DNA of 64,000 bases, taken from positions 124,001 to 188,000 of the forward strand of contig OMWK01000001.1 in the NCBI GenBank assembly GCA_900314745.1, given 5' to 3'. Source of the stretch: an uncultured Eubacteriales bacterium (GTDB lineage Bacteria > Bacillota > Clostridia > Saccharofermentanales > Saccharofermentanaceae). A program made the translations under genes and the position numbers. Shown here one piece after another: positions 17,027 to 25,403 of this stretch. A model generated the notes under the pieces. It worked only from the letters and a program-made list of their open reading frames with translations, ran no database searches and had not been told where the DNA came from. Every line of letters begins with the position of its first letter. Position 1 is the first letter of the stretch.

Positions 17027-18539
17027 CGTATAGCCTCACTGCTTCATCGATATATTCCCGGGAGGATTCCTTCGCACCGACATCTATGATCATGTCAGCC
17101 AAAGACTCATAACTGTCCTTCCTCTGCTCATAAAGCTTCTCGACTCCCTGCTTCGCGCTCAAAGGCCTTCCGCTCATGCAAAGGACATCAAGAGGTCTCT
17201 TATTATATACCACTTCAGAATTACACTTAAGAAGGAAGTGATTCACCTCCTTAACCACGATTCCGCCGCCGCACGATATTATAAGTCCGCTTCGGGACAG
17301 GTACGACTTCGCGACCTCTGTCTCATTTCTTCTGAACTCGTCCTCGCCCTTCGAGCTTATGGTCTGGGCAGGAGTCTCGCCGAAGACTTCTGTATACGCA
17401 TCATCAAGATCGATTACTTTCCTTCCAAGATGAATACCGAGCTCACGCGCAAATCCCGTCTTGCCGGAACCCGGCATTCCGATGACGGTTATGTTCTTCA
17501 TGCGTCTTTGAAGGATATCCGTTACGCGCTCGATGTCTTCCTCACCGAATCTGCTCTCCGCCTCGGAATCATCGGCAGCTCCAAGGAAGAAGGCTGAAGC
17601 CTTGAAGGCCTGTGCCACGAGCATCTTAAGCCCGCCCGCAGTCTTAAGTCCGAGCTTCTCCGCTTCGTAAAGAAGCTTCGTCCTCGAAGGGTTATAGATT
17701 ATATCCGCGACCGCCTCGAGATTCTTAAACTTCTTAAGATCGACCGGGGATACTTCAATATCAGGATACATTCCGACCGGCGTGCAGTTGACAATCACCT
17801 TCGCATCAGCACACACGTCATAGACGTTCTCATAATCGATGTCGCCCTTGCGGCTTACGAATCTTATGTCGGATGCCTGAAGATCCTTAAGCGCCGCATG
17901 GACAGCTGCCGAAGCTCCGCCGGTTCCAAGGATAATTACAGGCTTGCCTTTAACATCGATACCGGAGGACTTCATCATGTACTTAAATCCGTACACATCC
18001 GTATTGGCTCCGAAGCTCCTGCCGTCCCTGAATACAACCGTGTTGACGGCACCGACCGAGGAGGCACTCTGGGCAAGCTCATCACACATCGCAAAGGCAT
18101 TGCGCTTATAAGGTATCGTTACATTGAATCCTCCGTAAACTCCCGCGCGCCCTTGCTCCCACAAAGAAGCGAGCTCTTCCTCTTCCTTCTCGATCACCGT
18201 GTATGCGTAATCAGTCGTAATGAGCGCGTGTATCTCGGGTGAATATGTATGCGGGATCGACCTTCCGAGAACGCCGTAAAGCGGCCTCGATTCGAGGTCT
18301 TTGGCCATGCCCATTATTGCCGTATAAAGCTCCTCGATATAAGGTCTCGCCTCAGGTGAAGCGAGCTTCTCAAGATGCGCTATCTTAGCCTTCTCCCTCT
18401 CGGGATCGAACACAGGTCTTCCCTGCTCCTTCTTAAGCTGTCCGATGCTTTTCGCTGTGGTGAGGCGCCTTCCGAAGGCTTCGATAAGGTCCCTGTCGGC
18501 AGCGTCTATCTCCCGTCTTAACTCATCAAGCGTCTTCAT
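17007..18539 (-). CDS. aroE-aroK: Trifunctional chorismate mutase-shikimate dehydrogenase-shikimate kinase
   Basis: A 510-residue three-domain fusion. Residues 1-85 are an AroQ-class chorismate mutase helix bundle (LDELRREIDAADRDLIEAFG, then REKAK). Residues 87-345 are shikimate dehydrogenase: RSIPHTYSPEIH, NVTIPYKR with the catalytic Lys, GAVNT, GANTD, the NADP loop ILGTGGASAAV and NCTPVGM. Residues 348-510 are shikimate kinase: P-loop GMPGSGKTG at 354-362, DLDD, the EFRRNE substrate arginines and CGGGIV. It therefore covers steps 4 and 5 plus conversion of chorismate to prephenate. The ATG at 18537-18539 follows GGAG and overlaps the aroC stop by 14 bases; a GTG six bases upstream is less likely. 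Confidence 0.95.
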   Translation of the reverse strand: MKTLDELRREIDAADRDLIEAFGRRLTTAKSIGQLKKEQGRPVFDPEREKAKIAHLEKLASPEARPYIEELYTAIMGMAKDLESRPLYGVLGRSIPHTYSPEIHALITTDYAYTVIEKEEEELASLWEQGRAGVYGGFNVTIPYKRNAFAMCDELAQSASSVGAVNTVVFRDGRSFGANTDVYGFKYMMKSSGIDVKGKPVIILGTGGASAAVHAALKDLQASDIRFVSRKGDIDYENVYDVCADAKVIVNCTPVGMYPDIEVSPVDLKKFKNLEAVADIIYNPSRTKLLYEAEKLGLKTAGGLKMLVAQAFKASAFFLGAADDSEAESRFGEEDIERVTDILQRRMKNITVIGMPGSGKTGFARELGIHLGRKVIDLDDAYTEVFGETPAQTISSKGEDEFRRNETEVAKSYLSRSGLIISCGGGIVVKEVNHFLLKCNSEVVYNKRPLDVLCMSGRPLSAKQGVEKLYEQRKDSYESLADMIIDVGAKESSREYIDEAVRLYDENTCT

Positions 18540-19629
18540 GTGCACTCTCCGTAAGTATCATGTCGTAGAGGGCGATGGCCGCGGCAGCTTCCACGACAGG
18601 CACTGCCCTCGGTGCGACACACGGATCGTGACGCCCCTCGATATTGATGTCGGTGTTGGTCCCCGCCTCTATGTCGATCGTCTGCTGTGTCCTGCTTATG
18701 GAAGGCGTCGGCTTGAAGGCACAGTCGAACACCAGAGGCGCAGCGCTTCCCACGCTTATGCCGCCCAGTATGCCGCCGCAGTTGTTCGTCTTAAGTCTGA
18801 CTTCGCCGTTCTCGTAAAAAAACGCGTCGTTGTTCGAAGAACCTCTAAGTTCCGCCGCGCCGAACCCGGCACCGAACTCCACACCCTTCACTGCGGGTAT
18901 GGCGTATATAAGCCCTGCTATCTTCCCCTCAAGCCCGTCGAAAAGCGGCCCGCCTACTCCCGCGGGAAGCCCGTAGATAACGCACTCCACGACTGCGCCC
19001 ACGGAATCCTGATCCATCCTCGCTTCTTCTATCTTCTCCTTCATCTTCTGCCCCGCTTCATCGGAAACAGAAGGGAACTCCTTGGAACTGACTTCACTTA
19101 AAGCCTTCCTGAAGTCTTCATCATTTACATCGTGATCGTAGTAGGAGTCATCCGCTACCCCCGCACATGTCTTAAGATGCGCGTAGACACTGATGCCCAT
19201 CCTGTTAAGCTCGTTAAGAGCAATGGAGCCTGCGATGCATAAGGGGGCCGTCATTCTTCCTGAGAAGATGCCGCCGCCGCTTCGCGAAGCCTCATCCTTA
19301 TACTTGATCTTACCGGTGTAATCCGCATGCCCCGGCCTCGGCTTATTCATTATCGAGGCGTAGTCCTTAGGCTTCGTGTTGGAATTGATTATGTAGCCGT
19401 GAAGAACGCCGTCCTTCTCCTCGAAGATGACCTCATCCTTCTCCTTACGCGGAGTGGACCATGCGTTATTGCCGGGAGCTCTTCTTGCCATGAGCCTGGA
19501 AGTAAATTCCGGATCGGGCTTAACGCCTTCCGGAAGTCCTTTTACATAAACACCTATGGTCGGGCTGTGAGACTCGCCGTATATCGTAAGGCTGAGCGTG
19601 CCTCCCCTGTATGTACTTTCCATGCTCAT
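18526..19629 (-). CDS. aroC: Chorismate synthase
   Basis: A 367-residue flavin-dependent enzyme making chorismate from 5-enolpyruvylshikimate-3-phosphate, the last shikimate step. Family signatures include LTIYGESHSPTIGVYVKGLP near the start, RRAPGNNAWSTPRKEKDEV, RPGHADYTGKIKY, SRSGGGIFSGRMTAPLC and the C-terminal GRHDPCVAPRAVPVVE. Its ATG overlaps the aroA stop by one base (TAATG), with AGGAG eight bases upstream, while its end overlaps the chorismate-mutase fusion gene by 14 bases. Confidence 0.96.
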   Translation of the reverse strand: MSMESTYRGGTLSLTIYGESHSPTIGVYVKGLPEGVKPDPEFTSRLMARRAPGNNAWSTPRKEKDEVIFEEKDGVLHGYIINSNTKPKDYASIMNKPRPGHADYTGKIKYKDEASRSGGGIFSGRMTAPLCIAGSIALNELNRMGISVYAHLKTCAGVADDSYYDHDVNDEDFRKALSEVSSKEFPSVSDEAGQKMKEKIEEARMDQDSVGAVVECVIYGLPAGVGGPLFDGLEGKIAGLIYAIPAVKGVEFGAGFGAAELRGSSNNDAFFYENGEVRLKTNNCGGILGGISVGSAAPLVFDCAFKPTPSISRTQQTIDIEAGTNTDINIEGRHDPCVAPRAVPVVEAAAAIALYDMILTESAHEDA

Positions 19630-20753
19630 TAAGAGAACTCCTCTCTTATTATTCTCCTTAACCCCGGGAACGATTTATCCAGGGGTGCATCTGTGTCGAT
19701 CTCAAGATCGGCGCGAAGTGCTGCCGCGATAAGCATAGCAGACATCACCATGCGGTGATCGTTGTATGACTTAAGAGTAATAATATCATTATCAGCGCTT
19801 CCGCTCTTCCCGTAAACGGTAAGTTCCTCAGCCGTCTCTTCCGTCTTAACTCCCGCCTCATCAAGCTGCTCGCGGATCGCAGCCACGCGGTCGGACTCCT
19901 TCACGCGCAGCCTGCCTATATTTTTAAATACTGTTACCTTATTTCTGAATGCCGCGAGCACGGCCATATAAGGAACGATATCCGGAATGTCGCGACAGTC
20001 CCATGTAAGCTCATCCTTCCCGCATGCTGATATAAAATCCACTATCGCCTTGTCGCCCTGAACGGAATCAGGATCAAGATTGCCGACAGTAACGCTGCCG
20101 TTAATAAGCTCGTTAAGGCAAAGAAGGAAAGCTCCTCCCGACCAGTCGCCTTCGACGCGGAAATCATCGTGAGTACCGCTCTCGTATTTATTAAGGACGG
20201 ATTCCGTAAGCTCAATGTAGTGAACGGATGACATGGTCCCGGTTACATTTACAGAAGATCCGGGGAGCACGGTAAGCGCCATCATGATGCCCGAGACATA
20301 CTGCGAGGACACGGAACCGTCGATCGTGAACACACCTTCTGTCAAAGATCCTTCGAACCTTATGGTCCTGGCCTCATCGTCTCTTACAAGTGTGATTCCG
20401 TGTTCCTTAAGACAGTTCTCGAGATCATCAAGAGGCCTGTCATAGAGCCTGCCCGCGGTCTTGAATATAACCTTCCTGTCAGAACCTTTTGCCTTAAGGT
20501 AAGCCGCGGCAACAGGGATCATGAACCTTAGTGTGGAGCCTGATTCGTTGCAGTCCAGTAAGGCTTCGCCGTCACGAAGAGCGCGAAGGCAGTCCTTCGT
20601 CGCCGCGATATCCTTACTGTCCTCAGAACTTACCGAGAGGTCGTCCTCATACCCTTTAAGGAACCTTATTATAAGTTCTCTATGGTATACCGACTTACTC
20701 GGCGGAGCATCGACCTTAAGATCAAACGACCTGTCCTTAAAGCGAAGCAGCAT
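19629..20753 (-). CDS. aroA: 3-phosphoshikimate 1-carboxyvinyltransferase (EPSP synthase)
   Basis: A 374-residue enzyme that transfers the enolpyruvyl group of phosphoenolpyruvate to shikimate-3-phosphate; it is the glyphosate target in other organisms. Visible motifs are DAPPSKSVYHRELI (substrate-binding Lys-Ser), NESGSTLRFMIP (normally NxGTxxR, here SGSTLR), GSVSSQYVSGIMMAL, GDWSGGAFLL, RVKESDR and YNDHRMVM. It is shorter than the typical 425 residues, with compact inter-motif loops, but no key motif is lost. It sits between aroB (one-base gap) and aroC (one-base overlap). Confidence 0.94.
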   Translation of the reverse strand: MLLRFKDRSFDLKVDAPPSKSVYHRELIIRFLKGYEDDLSVSSEDSKDIAATKDCLRALRDGEALLDCNESGSTLRFMIPVAAAYLKAKGSDRKVIFKTAGRLYDRPLDDLENCLKEHGITLVRDDEARTIRFEGSLTEGVFTIDGSVSSQYVSGIMMALTVLPGSSVNVTGTMSSVHYIELTESVLNKYESGTHDDFRVEGDWSGGAFLLCLNELINGSVTVGNLDPDSVQGDKAIVDFISACGKDELTWDCRDIPDIVPYMAVLAAFRNKVTVFKNIGRLRVKESDRVAAIREQLDEAGVKTEETAEELTVYGKSGSADNDIITLKSYNDHRMVMSAMLIAAALRADLEIDTDAPLDKSFPGLRRIIREEFS

Positions 20754-20754
20754 A

Positions 20755-21837
20755 TTACTTCAGCGCTCCTCTAAGAAACTCATGGAACTCATCAGGACTC
20801 ATCTTCACTATCTTTGAAGTTCCAATCTTATTAACTACTATAACCGAGAGCGTATCGCCTCTCTTCTTCTTATCGTTCATGGCGCCGTCAACTGCCTCGT
20901 CAGAAGTGATCTCATCATCAACGGGAAGGCCGTAAGCCCTGATAAGAGACTTCATCTTCTCCGCTTCTTCCCCGGGAAGAGTTCCTGCTGCAACAGCGGC
21001 ATCCGCAATGATGCCCATGCCCGATGCGACGCACACGCCGTGGGGCTTACTGAAATTGCTGTTGCGCTCGATAACGTGACCTACGGTGTGGCCGAAGTTT
21101 AATGTCTGTCTTCTTCCGTTATCGAACTCATCGCTCATGATGACATCCGCCTTATCGGCAACGCACATGCCTGCTATTCTTTCCATGAGAGCGACGTCGT
21201 TCTTGATCCCGATGCCGTTTCCGGCGTTCTTATTAAGAAGATCATAAAGCGGAACATCCATTATGAATGCATACTTGATAACCTCTGCCATACCCTCGGA
21301 GAACACCTCATCGGGCAAAGTAAGAAGGCAGTCCGTATCCTCGATAACCGCGGAAGGCTGCCAGAAAGCTCCCACCTGATTCTTGCCCTCGGGAAGATCG
21401 ATACCCGTCTTGCCTCCAACCGCGGCGTCCACCATGGCAAGAAGCGAAGTCGGTATCTGGACCACATCTATGCCTCTTAAGAAAGTCGCAGCAGCAAATC
21501 CCGCCATGTCGGTGGTAACGCCGCCTCCAAGTCCCGCGACGACATCCGTTCTCGTGAAGCCGGCCTTAGCCATGACGCTCCACATGCCGGCGATGGTGTT
21601 GATGCTTTTCGACTGTTCGCCGGCCTTAAAGATGTAGTCGTGCACCTCGAATCCCGCTTCCTCTGCGGAAGTCTTCACGTCGGCAAGGTATCTCTTGGCG
21701 ACATTAGTCTCGCTTACTATAAGAAGCTTGGTCGCCTTCGGGCACGCCTCCCTTATGATCTTTCCGGAGGATGCGAGAAGGCCGCTTCCCGTGTGTATCA
21801 CGTACTCTTTGGAAGCCTTAACGGAGGTGGTGATCAT
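20755..21837 (-). CDS. aroB: 3-dehydroquinate synthase
   Basis: A 360-residue NAD- and metal-dependent cyclase for the second shikimate step. Motifs include GEQSKSINT, VAGLGGGVTTDMAGFAAATF (NAD-binding glycines), QIPTSLLAMVDAAVGGKTGI, NQVGAFWQP, EGMAEVIKYA (metal-binding Glu) and LNFGHTVGHVIE plus KPHGVCVASGM (metal-binding histidines). The ATG overlaps the tyrA stop by four bases, so the two are translationally coupled. Confidence 0.96.
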   Translation of the reverse strand: MITTSVKASKEYVIHTGSGLLASSGKIIREACPKATKLLIVSETNVAKRYLADVKTSAEEAGFEVHDYIFKAGEQSKSINTIAGMWSVMAKAGFTRTDVVAGLGGGVTTDMAGFAAATFLRGIDVVQIPTSLLAMVDAAVGGKTGIDLPEGKNQVGAFWQPSAVIEDTDCLLTLPDEVFSEGMAEVIKYAFIMDVPLYDLLNKNAGNGIGIKNDVALMERIAGMCVADKADVIMSDEFDNGRRQTLNFGHTVGHVIERNSNFSKPHGVCVASGMGIIADAAVAAGTLPGEEAEKMKSLIRAYGLPVDDEITSDEAVDGAMNDKKKRGDTLSVIVVNKIGTSKIVKMSPDEFHEFLRGALK

Positions 21838-22679
21838 ACGCCGTCAACCTCTTCCTTGATCTTCCTGCCCTCGTCGAGGAGGCTTCGAAGTTCTTCTGCG
21901 TCGTCGTTCTCGAGAGCTTCCTTGTACTTCTGCAGCTCCTTCTGAAGGTTGTCGATCTCGAAGATAAGATTGTCCTTGTTCTCGAGGAAGAGCTGTGTCC
22001 ACATCGTGGGGTTAAGCCACGCGACGCGCGTCATGTCCTTGTAGGAGCCCGCGGAGAAACCCGTGTGTGTTCTGGAATTGGGGCTCTTTATAAATGCGTT
22101 TGAAACAACGTGCGGCATCTGCGACGTGAACGCTATCATTCTGTCGTGCTCATCAGCGTGTGCGATGTGGAAGGAACCGAATCCGCACGGCGCGAAAAGC
22201 TTCTTCACCTCATCGAGAAGTTCGATGTCGTCGAACCTCGGGGGAACGACTACCATCGGAGCGCCCTCATACATATCGGCTCTGGAGTGAGCCATGCCGG
22301 AGAACTTGGTACCCGCCATGGGGTGGCATCCTACGAAGGTAAAGCCCTCCTCCTCGGCGATCTTAAAGGCATGTTCGCAGATAAACCTCTTCGTTCCGCA
22401 GGCATCCGTCACGATACCGTTCTTATTGAACGACTTTCTGTGATCCTCGATCCACTTAACCGAAGCCTCGGGATACAGGCTCAGGATTACAACATCGCAT
22501 GTGCCTAAGTTCTCATCGGTGAGTTCATCATCGATAACGCCCTGCATCTTCGCCATGTCGACCGTCGACTTGGTCCTGTTCCAGCCGTAGACCACAGCCT
22601 CGGGCTCATTCGCCTTGTATGCCTTGCAGAAAGATGCTCCTATAAGTCCTAATCCTACGACACCGACCGTGATCTTCAT
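21834..22679 (-). CDS. tyrA: Prephenate dehydrogenase
   Basis: A 281-residue NAD(P)-dependent enzyme that oxidises prephenate to 4-hydroxyphenylpyruvate, committing flux to tyrosine. The Rossmann loop is GVVGLGLIGASFCKAY, followed by DVVILSLYP, the GIVTDACGTKR region and the catalytic-histidine segment VGCHPMAGTKFSG; SQMPHVVSNAF lies in the helical dimer domain. There is no ACT domain, so classical tyrosine feedback on this protein is not evident. It overlaps aroF by one base upstream and aroB by four bases downstream. Confidence 0.93.
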   Translation of the reverse strand: MKITVGVVGLGLIGASFCKAYKANEPEAVVYGWNRTKSTVDMAKMQGVIDDELTDENLGTCDVVILSLYPEASVKWIEDHRKSFNKNGIVTDACGTKRFICEHAFKIAEEEGFTFVGCHPMAGTKFSGMAHSRADMYEGAPMVVVPPRFDDIELLDEVKKLFAPCGFGSFHIAHADEHDRMIAFTSQMPHVVSNAFIKSPNSRTHTGFSAGSYKDMTRVAWLNPTMWTQLFLENKDNLIFEIDNLQKELQKYKEALENDDAEELRSLLDEGRKIKEEVDGV

Positions 22680-23677
22680 CAGAGTATGCTCCTTGCCTTC
22701 TCGATATCCTTCATGACTCCTACGAACTGCTCAGGGGTTAACTGCTGAGCCGCATCGGACAGAGCCTTCTTGGGGCAGTTATGAACCTCGATCTCAAGTC
22801 CGTCCGCACCGGATACTACAGCCGCCATAGCCATAGGCTTGATGAGCGATACCTTACCTGTAGCGTGTGAAGGGTCACCTACAACAGGAAGATGTGTGAG
22901 CTCCTTCAAAGCGGAGATTGCACTTACGTCGAAAGTATTTCTTGTGTATGTCTCGTATGTTCTGATACCTCTCTCGCAGAGGATTACGTTGGGGTTACCC
23001 TCACTCATGATGTACTCGGCACTCATGAGCCACTCCTTGATCGTGGCGGAGAGACCGCGCTTCAGAAGTACAGGCTTATTTGTCTTACCGATGGCTTTAA
23101 GAAGGTCGAAGTTCTGCATGTTTCTCGCACCTACCTGCAGACAGTCGACATCCTCGAAGACAGGGATCTGATCGGGACTCATGATCTCGGATACGATGGG
23201 AAGTCCTGTGATCTCACGAGCCTTTATGAGAAGCTTGATACCCTCCTCGTGAAGCCCCTGGAAGTCGTAAGGTGATGTTCTAGGCTTGTATGCGCCTCCT
23301 CTAAGAAGTGTAGCGCCTGCAGCCTTAACGGCCTTGGCGGTCTCGATGATCTGTTCTTCATTCTCAACGGAGCAGGGACCTGCCATAACAGCGAAGTTGC
23401 CGCCTCCGATCTTAACGCCCCCGATATCGACCACAGTATCTTCCGGATGGAACTTTCTGTTTGCCTTCTTGTACGGCTCGGAAATCCTCATTACGTTGTC
23501 GATGATGTCGAGACCTCGAAGAAGGTCGATATCGATCTTCGTCGTGTCTCCGATGAGGCCTAAGATCGTAACGAAGTCACCCTGCGAACGGTTAACCTTC
23601 AGGCCCTGCGACTCGAACCAGTTAACGAGATTCGTAATCTGCTGCTCTGTAGCTGTTTCCTTAAGTACTGCAATCAT
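22679..23677 (-). CDS. aroF: 3-deoxy-7-phosphoheptulonate (DAHP) synthase, AroF type
   Basis: A 332-residue enzyme condensing phosphoenolpyruvate and erythrose-4-phosphate, the entry step of the shikimate pathway. Residues 1-68 form the small ferredoxin-like regulatory domain of type I-beta enzymes, starting MIAVLKETATEQQITNLVNW. The barrel follows with VMAGPCSVENEEQI, RGGAYKPRTSPYDFQG, QVGARNMQN, LLKRG, LCERGIRTYE and VVGDPSHATGKVS. AGGAGG stands seven bases before the ATG. Expression is likely set by the aromatic leader peptide and terminator just upstream. It is the first structural gene of the operon. Confidence 0.96.
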   Translation of the reverse strand: MIAVLKETATEQQITNLVNWFESQGLKVNRSQGDFVTILGLIGDTTKIDIDLLRGLDIIDNVMRISEPYKKANRKFHPEDTVVDIGGVKIGGGNFAVMAGPCSVENEEQIIETAKAVKAAGATLLRGGAYKPRTSPYDFQGLHEEGIKLLIKAREITGLPIVSEIMSPDQIPVFEDVDCLQVGARNMQNFDLLKAIGKTNKPVLLKRGLSATIKEWLMSAEYIMSEGNPNVILCERGIRTYETYTRNTFDVSAISALKELTHLPVVGDPSHATGKVSLIKPMAMAAVVSGADGLEIEVHNCPKKALSDAAQQLTPEQFVGVMKDIEKARSIL

Positions 23678-23728
23678 GTATTCATCCTCCTAGATGTTTG
23701 TCCGGCGCCTTTCTCCTCCGGCGGCAGT

Positions 23729-23760
23729 AAAAAGCGCCGCCCGAGTGATTCGTGCGGCGC
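23729..23760 (-). terminator. Attenuator terminator upstream of aroF
   Basis: On the minus strand GCGCCGC (23760-23754) pairs with GCGGCGC (23740-23734) and is followed directly by TTTTT (23733-23729), a strong intrinsic terminator placed 51 bases before the aroF start. It lies inside the aroF transcript leader, so it can only act conditionally, as the termination arm of an attenuator. Confidence 0.92.
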
Positions 23761-23812
23761 CTATCAAACTAATCAGCTTTACATTAACTTCTCTGCTTCA
23801 CACAAACCACTC
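23743..23812 (-). promoter_or_regulatory. Antiterminator pairing of the aro operon attenuator
   Basis: The 14 bases right after the leader-peptide stop codon (23812-23799, GAGTGGTTTGTGTG) pair along their whole length with 23756-23743 (CGCACGAATCACTC), with three G-U pairs. This uses three bases of the terminator's left arm and all of its central loop, so the two structures exclude each other. A ribosome stalled at the Tyr codons would leave the first strand free. A ribosome that reaches the stop codon would cover it. Confidence 0.85.
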
Positions 23813-23875
23813 TTACTTCACGTTCGTAAAGTAGTAATAATAACTATATGCAAATGCGTAAAAGTTTCTGTTCAT
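23813..23875 (-). CDS. Phe/Tyr-rich attenuator leader peptide of the aro operon
   Basis: A 20-residue peptide MNRNFYAFAYSYYYYFTNVK followed by TAA. Nine of 20 residues are aromatic: three Phe and six Tyr, four of the Tyr consecutive (codons 12-15), and no Trp. It has no ribosome-binding purine run; its ATG lies only seven bases after the -10 box, so it is probably read from a leaderless transcript. It overlaps no other gene and sits exactly where an attenuator leader is expected. The role inferred is to sense charged tRNA-Tyr (and tRNA-Phe) and stop transcription of the shikimate genes when these are plentiful. Confidence 0.93.
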   Translation of the reverse strand: MNRNFYAFAYSYYYYFTNVK

Positions 23876-23882
23876 GGGGTTA

Positions 23883-23912
23883 ATTAAACATCAACCCCGT
23901 AGGAATTGTCAA
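23883..23912 (-). promoter_or_regulatory. Sigma-70 promoter of the aro operon
   Basis: A perfect -35 TTGACA (23912-23907) and a -10 TTTAAT (23888-23883) are separated by 18 bp. The -35 overlaps the stop codon of the preceding DUF2779 gene. The predicted start of transcription is near 23876, at or one base before the leader-peptide ATG. Confidence 0.8.
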
Positions 23913-25402
23913 GAGCCTGCGGCAACTTCCTTAAGTTTATCCAGAAGCTTAACCGTGGCATATGTGTCGAGACAACAGTACTTAAGAAGATGAGCCCTGT
24001 TTTCCTCAAGTTCCTCGGGGTCCATCTTCATCATATCCAGATACATCTGTGTCGCTTCGCCACCATTATGTACTCTTTCCAGATTATGGTAATCAAGTTC
24101 AGGGTCATCGGGGAAAACAGCAGGCAAAACATTTTTTATTGTATGTCGTCCTTTCATACCCTTACAAAAATATGCCCGTTCGGAAAATGGTTCTGCTAAG
24201 TCACGCATTCCACTTTTTATTTCATAAAGCCGATCCGCCAGATCAGGGAATAATGCAGCCATTTCTTCCATACGCGCAGGCTCAAAACTTTTGTTATATA
24301 TGATCGTACATGATCCCTCGGGAATATCTTCACACAGACGTTCGCACAGTTCTCTTCTGGGATCTATGCCGGGATATGCCAGAAACTCCTTATGCTTAAG
24401 CTCTCCGCCTTCTTCCTCATAGTAGTGAAGCGAATACTGAAAGCATATCTGTTGATACGGCTTCGAGTTATCAAAAAGAGGAACACCTGAAGCAACGCTC
24501 TCGAAGTCCAGAAAATACAACGGATACCATAGACTGTCCAGGAACCTTTTTATAACCGATACATTTACATCAGCGGGTATATTCCCGCTCTCATGTCTTA
24601 TTTCCTGCTTTGCCTGCTCACTTAGTTGGGGATCGGAAAGAAGATCCTCATAGGAAACGATACCTTGGCGGTAATAATCTATTTTTTTCTTATAGCTAAC
24701 TTTGCTGTTAAGATCAAAAACGTTTGGCTTAGGAAGAGCCCTCGTGCAGTACTTAAAGAACCCGCAATCGTATGGTTTATGGCAATGAAGTCCGATTCCA
24801 ATAGAAGGCTCCGAATCGCTTCCCATTATCGGTTCAAGTTCAGCAATCTTGGATGCAACGTCATCGTATCTCGAATCAGCCTCCTCCTTTACATCAACGA
24901 TCTTAAAGAGTTTATCAAGTTCAATATCACCGTGACGCACATATGTATTATCGACAACAACTATGAATACCCCTTCAACATCAATTCCTAAGTTGCGAAG
25001 AACATAGTTCTGATACGCCACATCATCAAGATAAATATCCTTGACCGATGTAGAACTCTTCACTTCATAGATTGCCACCTTGTTATCCCCTAAGTTCCGA
25101 AGTATATCCACACTGCAGAACAACCCGTTATAAGAGAAAGAAGCCTCACAGATATTCTTCACACCGGATTCAAGAAGGCGCTTGGTCTCAGTTATCATAT
25201 TGCCTGGATTTTCCTTATCAAAGGACACCTCAACATACTCACCGAAAAGCCCCATCGCCAGATCTCCGATCTCGCTTCCTGCGGCAAGTACCGCAGTATT
25301 TAATTCCGAATCATCAAACTCCTCCGGCCTATTCTTCGACAGCCACAGCATCTTGGGGCACTGTACTGCTGATGTGTATTTTGATTTGGATAGGTTAATC
25401 AT
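23909..25402 (-). CDS. DUF2779 / RecB-like (Cas4-like) nuclease with C-terminal exonuclease-like domain
   Basis: A 497-residue protein. The N-terminal half looks like a Cas4/RecB-family PD-(D/E)XK nuclease: an early CPKMLWL cysteine, the acidic core in CSVDIL and YEVKSST (about 100-120), and a cysteine cluster CHKPYDCGFFKYC (near 210-222) that probably binds a 4Fe-4S cluster with the first Cys. The C-terminal DUF2779 part carries YFLDFES (about 290), IIYNKSFEPAR and YCCLDTYATVKL, a DEDD exonuclease-like pattern. The ATG at 25400-25402 follows GGAG. It begins one base after the mcrC-like stop, so it belongs to the restriction operon. The exact activity is inferred. Confidence 0.75.
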   Translation of the reverse strand: MINLSKSKYTSAVQCPKMLWLSKNRPEEFDDSELNTAVLAAGSEIGDLAMGLFGEYVEVSFDKENPGNMITETKRLLESGVKNICEASFSYNGLFCSVDILRNLGDNKVAIYEVKSSTSVKDIYLDDVAYQNYVLRNLGIDVEGVFIVVVDNTYVRHGDIELDKLFKIVDVKEEADSRYDDVASKIAELEPIMGSDSEPSIGIGLHCHKPYDCGFFKYCTRALPKPNVFDLNSKVSYKKKIDYYRQGIVSYEDLLSDPQLSEQAKQEIRHESGNIPADVNVSVIKRFLDSLWYPLYFLDFESVASGVPLFDNSKPYQQICFQYSLHYYEEEGGELKHKEFLAYPGIDPRRELCERLCEDIPEGSCTIIYNKSFEPARMEEMAALFPDLADRLYEIKSGMRDLAEPFSERAYFCKGMKGRHTIKNVLPAVFPDDPELDYHNLERVHNGGEATQMYLDMMKMDPEELEENRAHLLKYCCLDTYATVKLLDKLKEVAAGS

Positions 25403-25403
25403 G

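Noticed and set aside
23693..23880. T-box or amino-acid riboswitch in the aroF leader
   Set aside because: No T-box sequence (TGGNACC-like) or conserved stem I was seen, whereas the aromatic leader peptide and the matching antiterminator explain the region fully.
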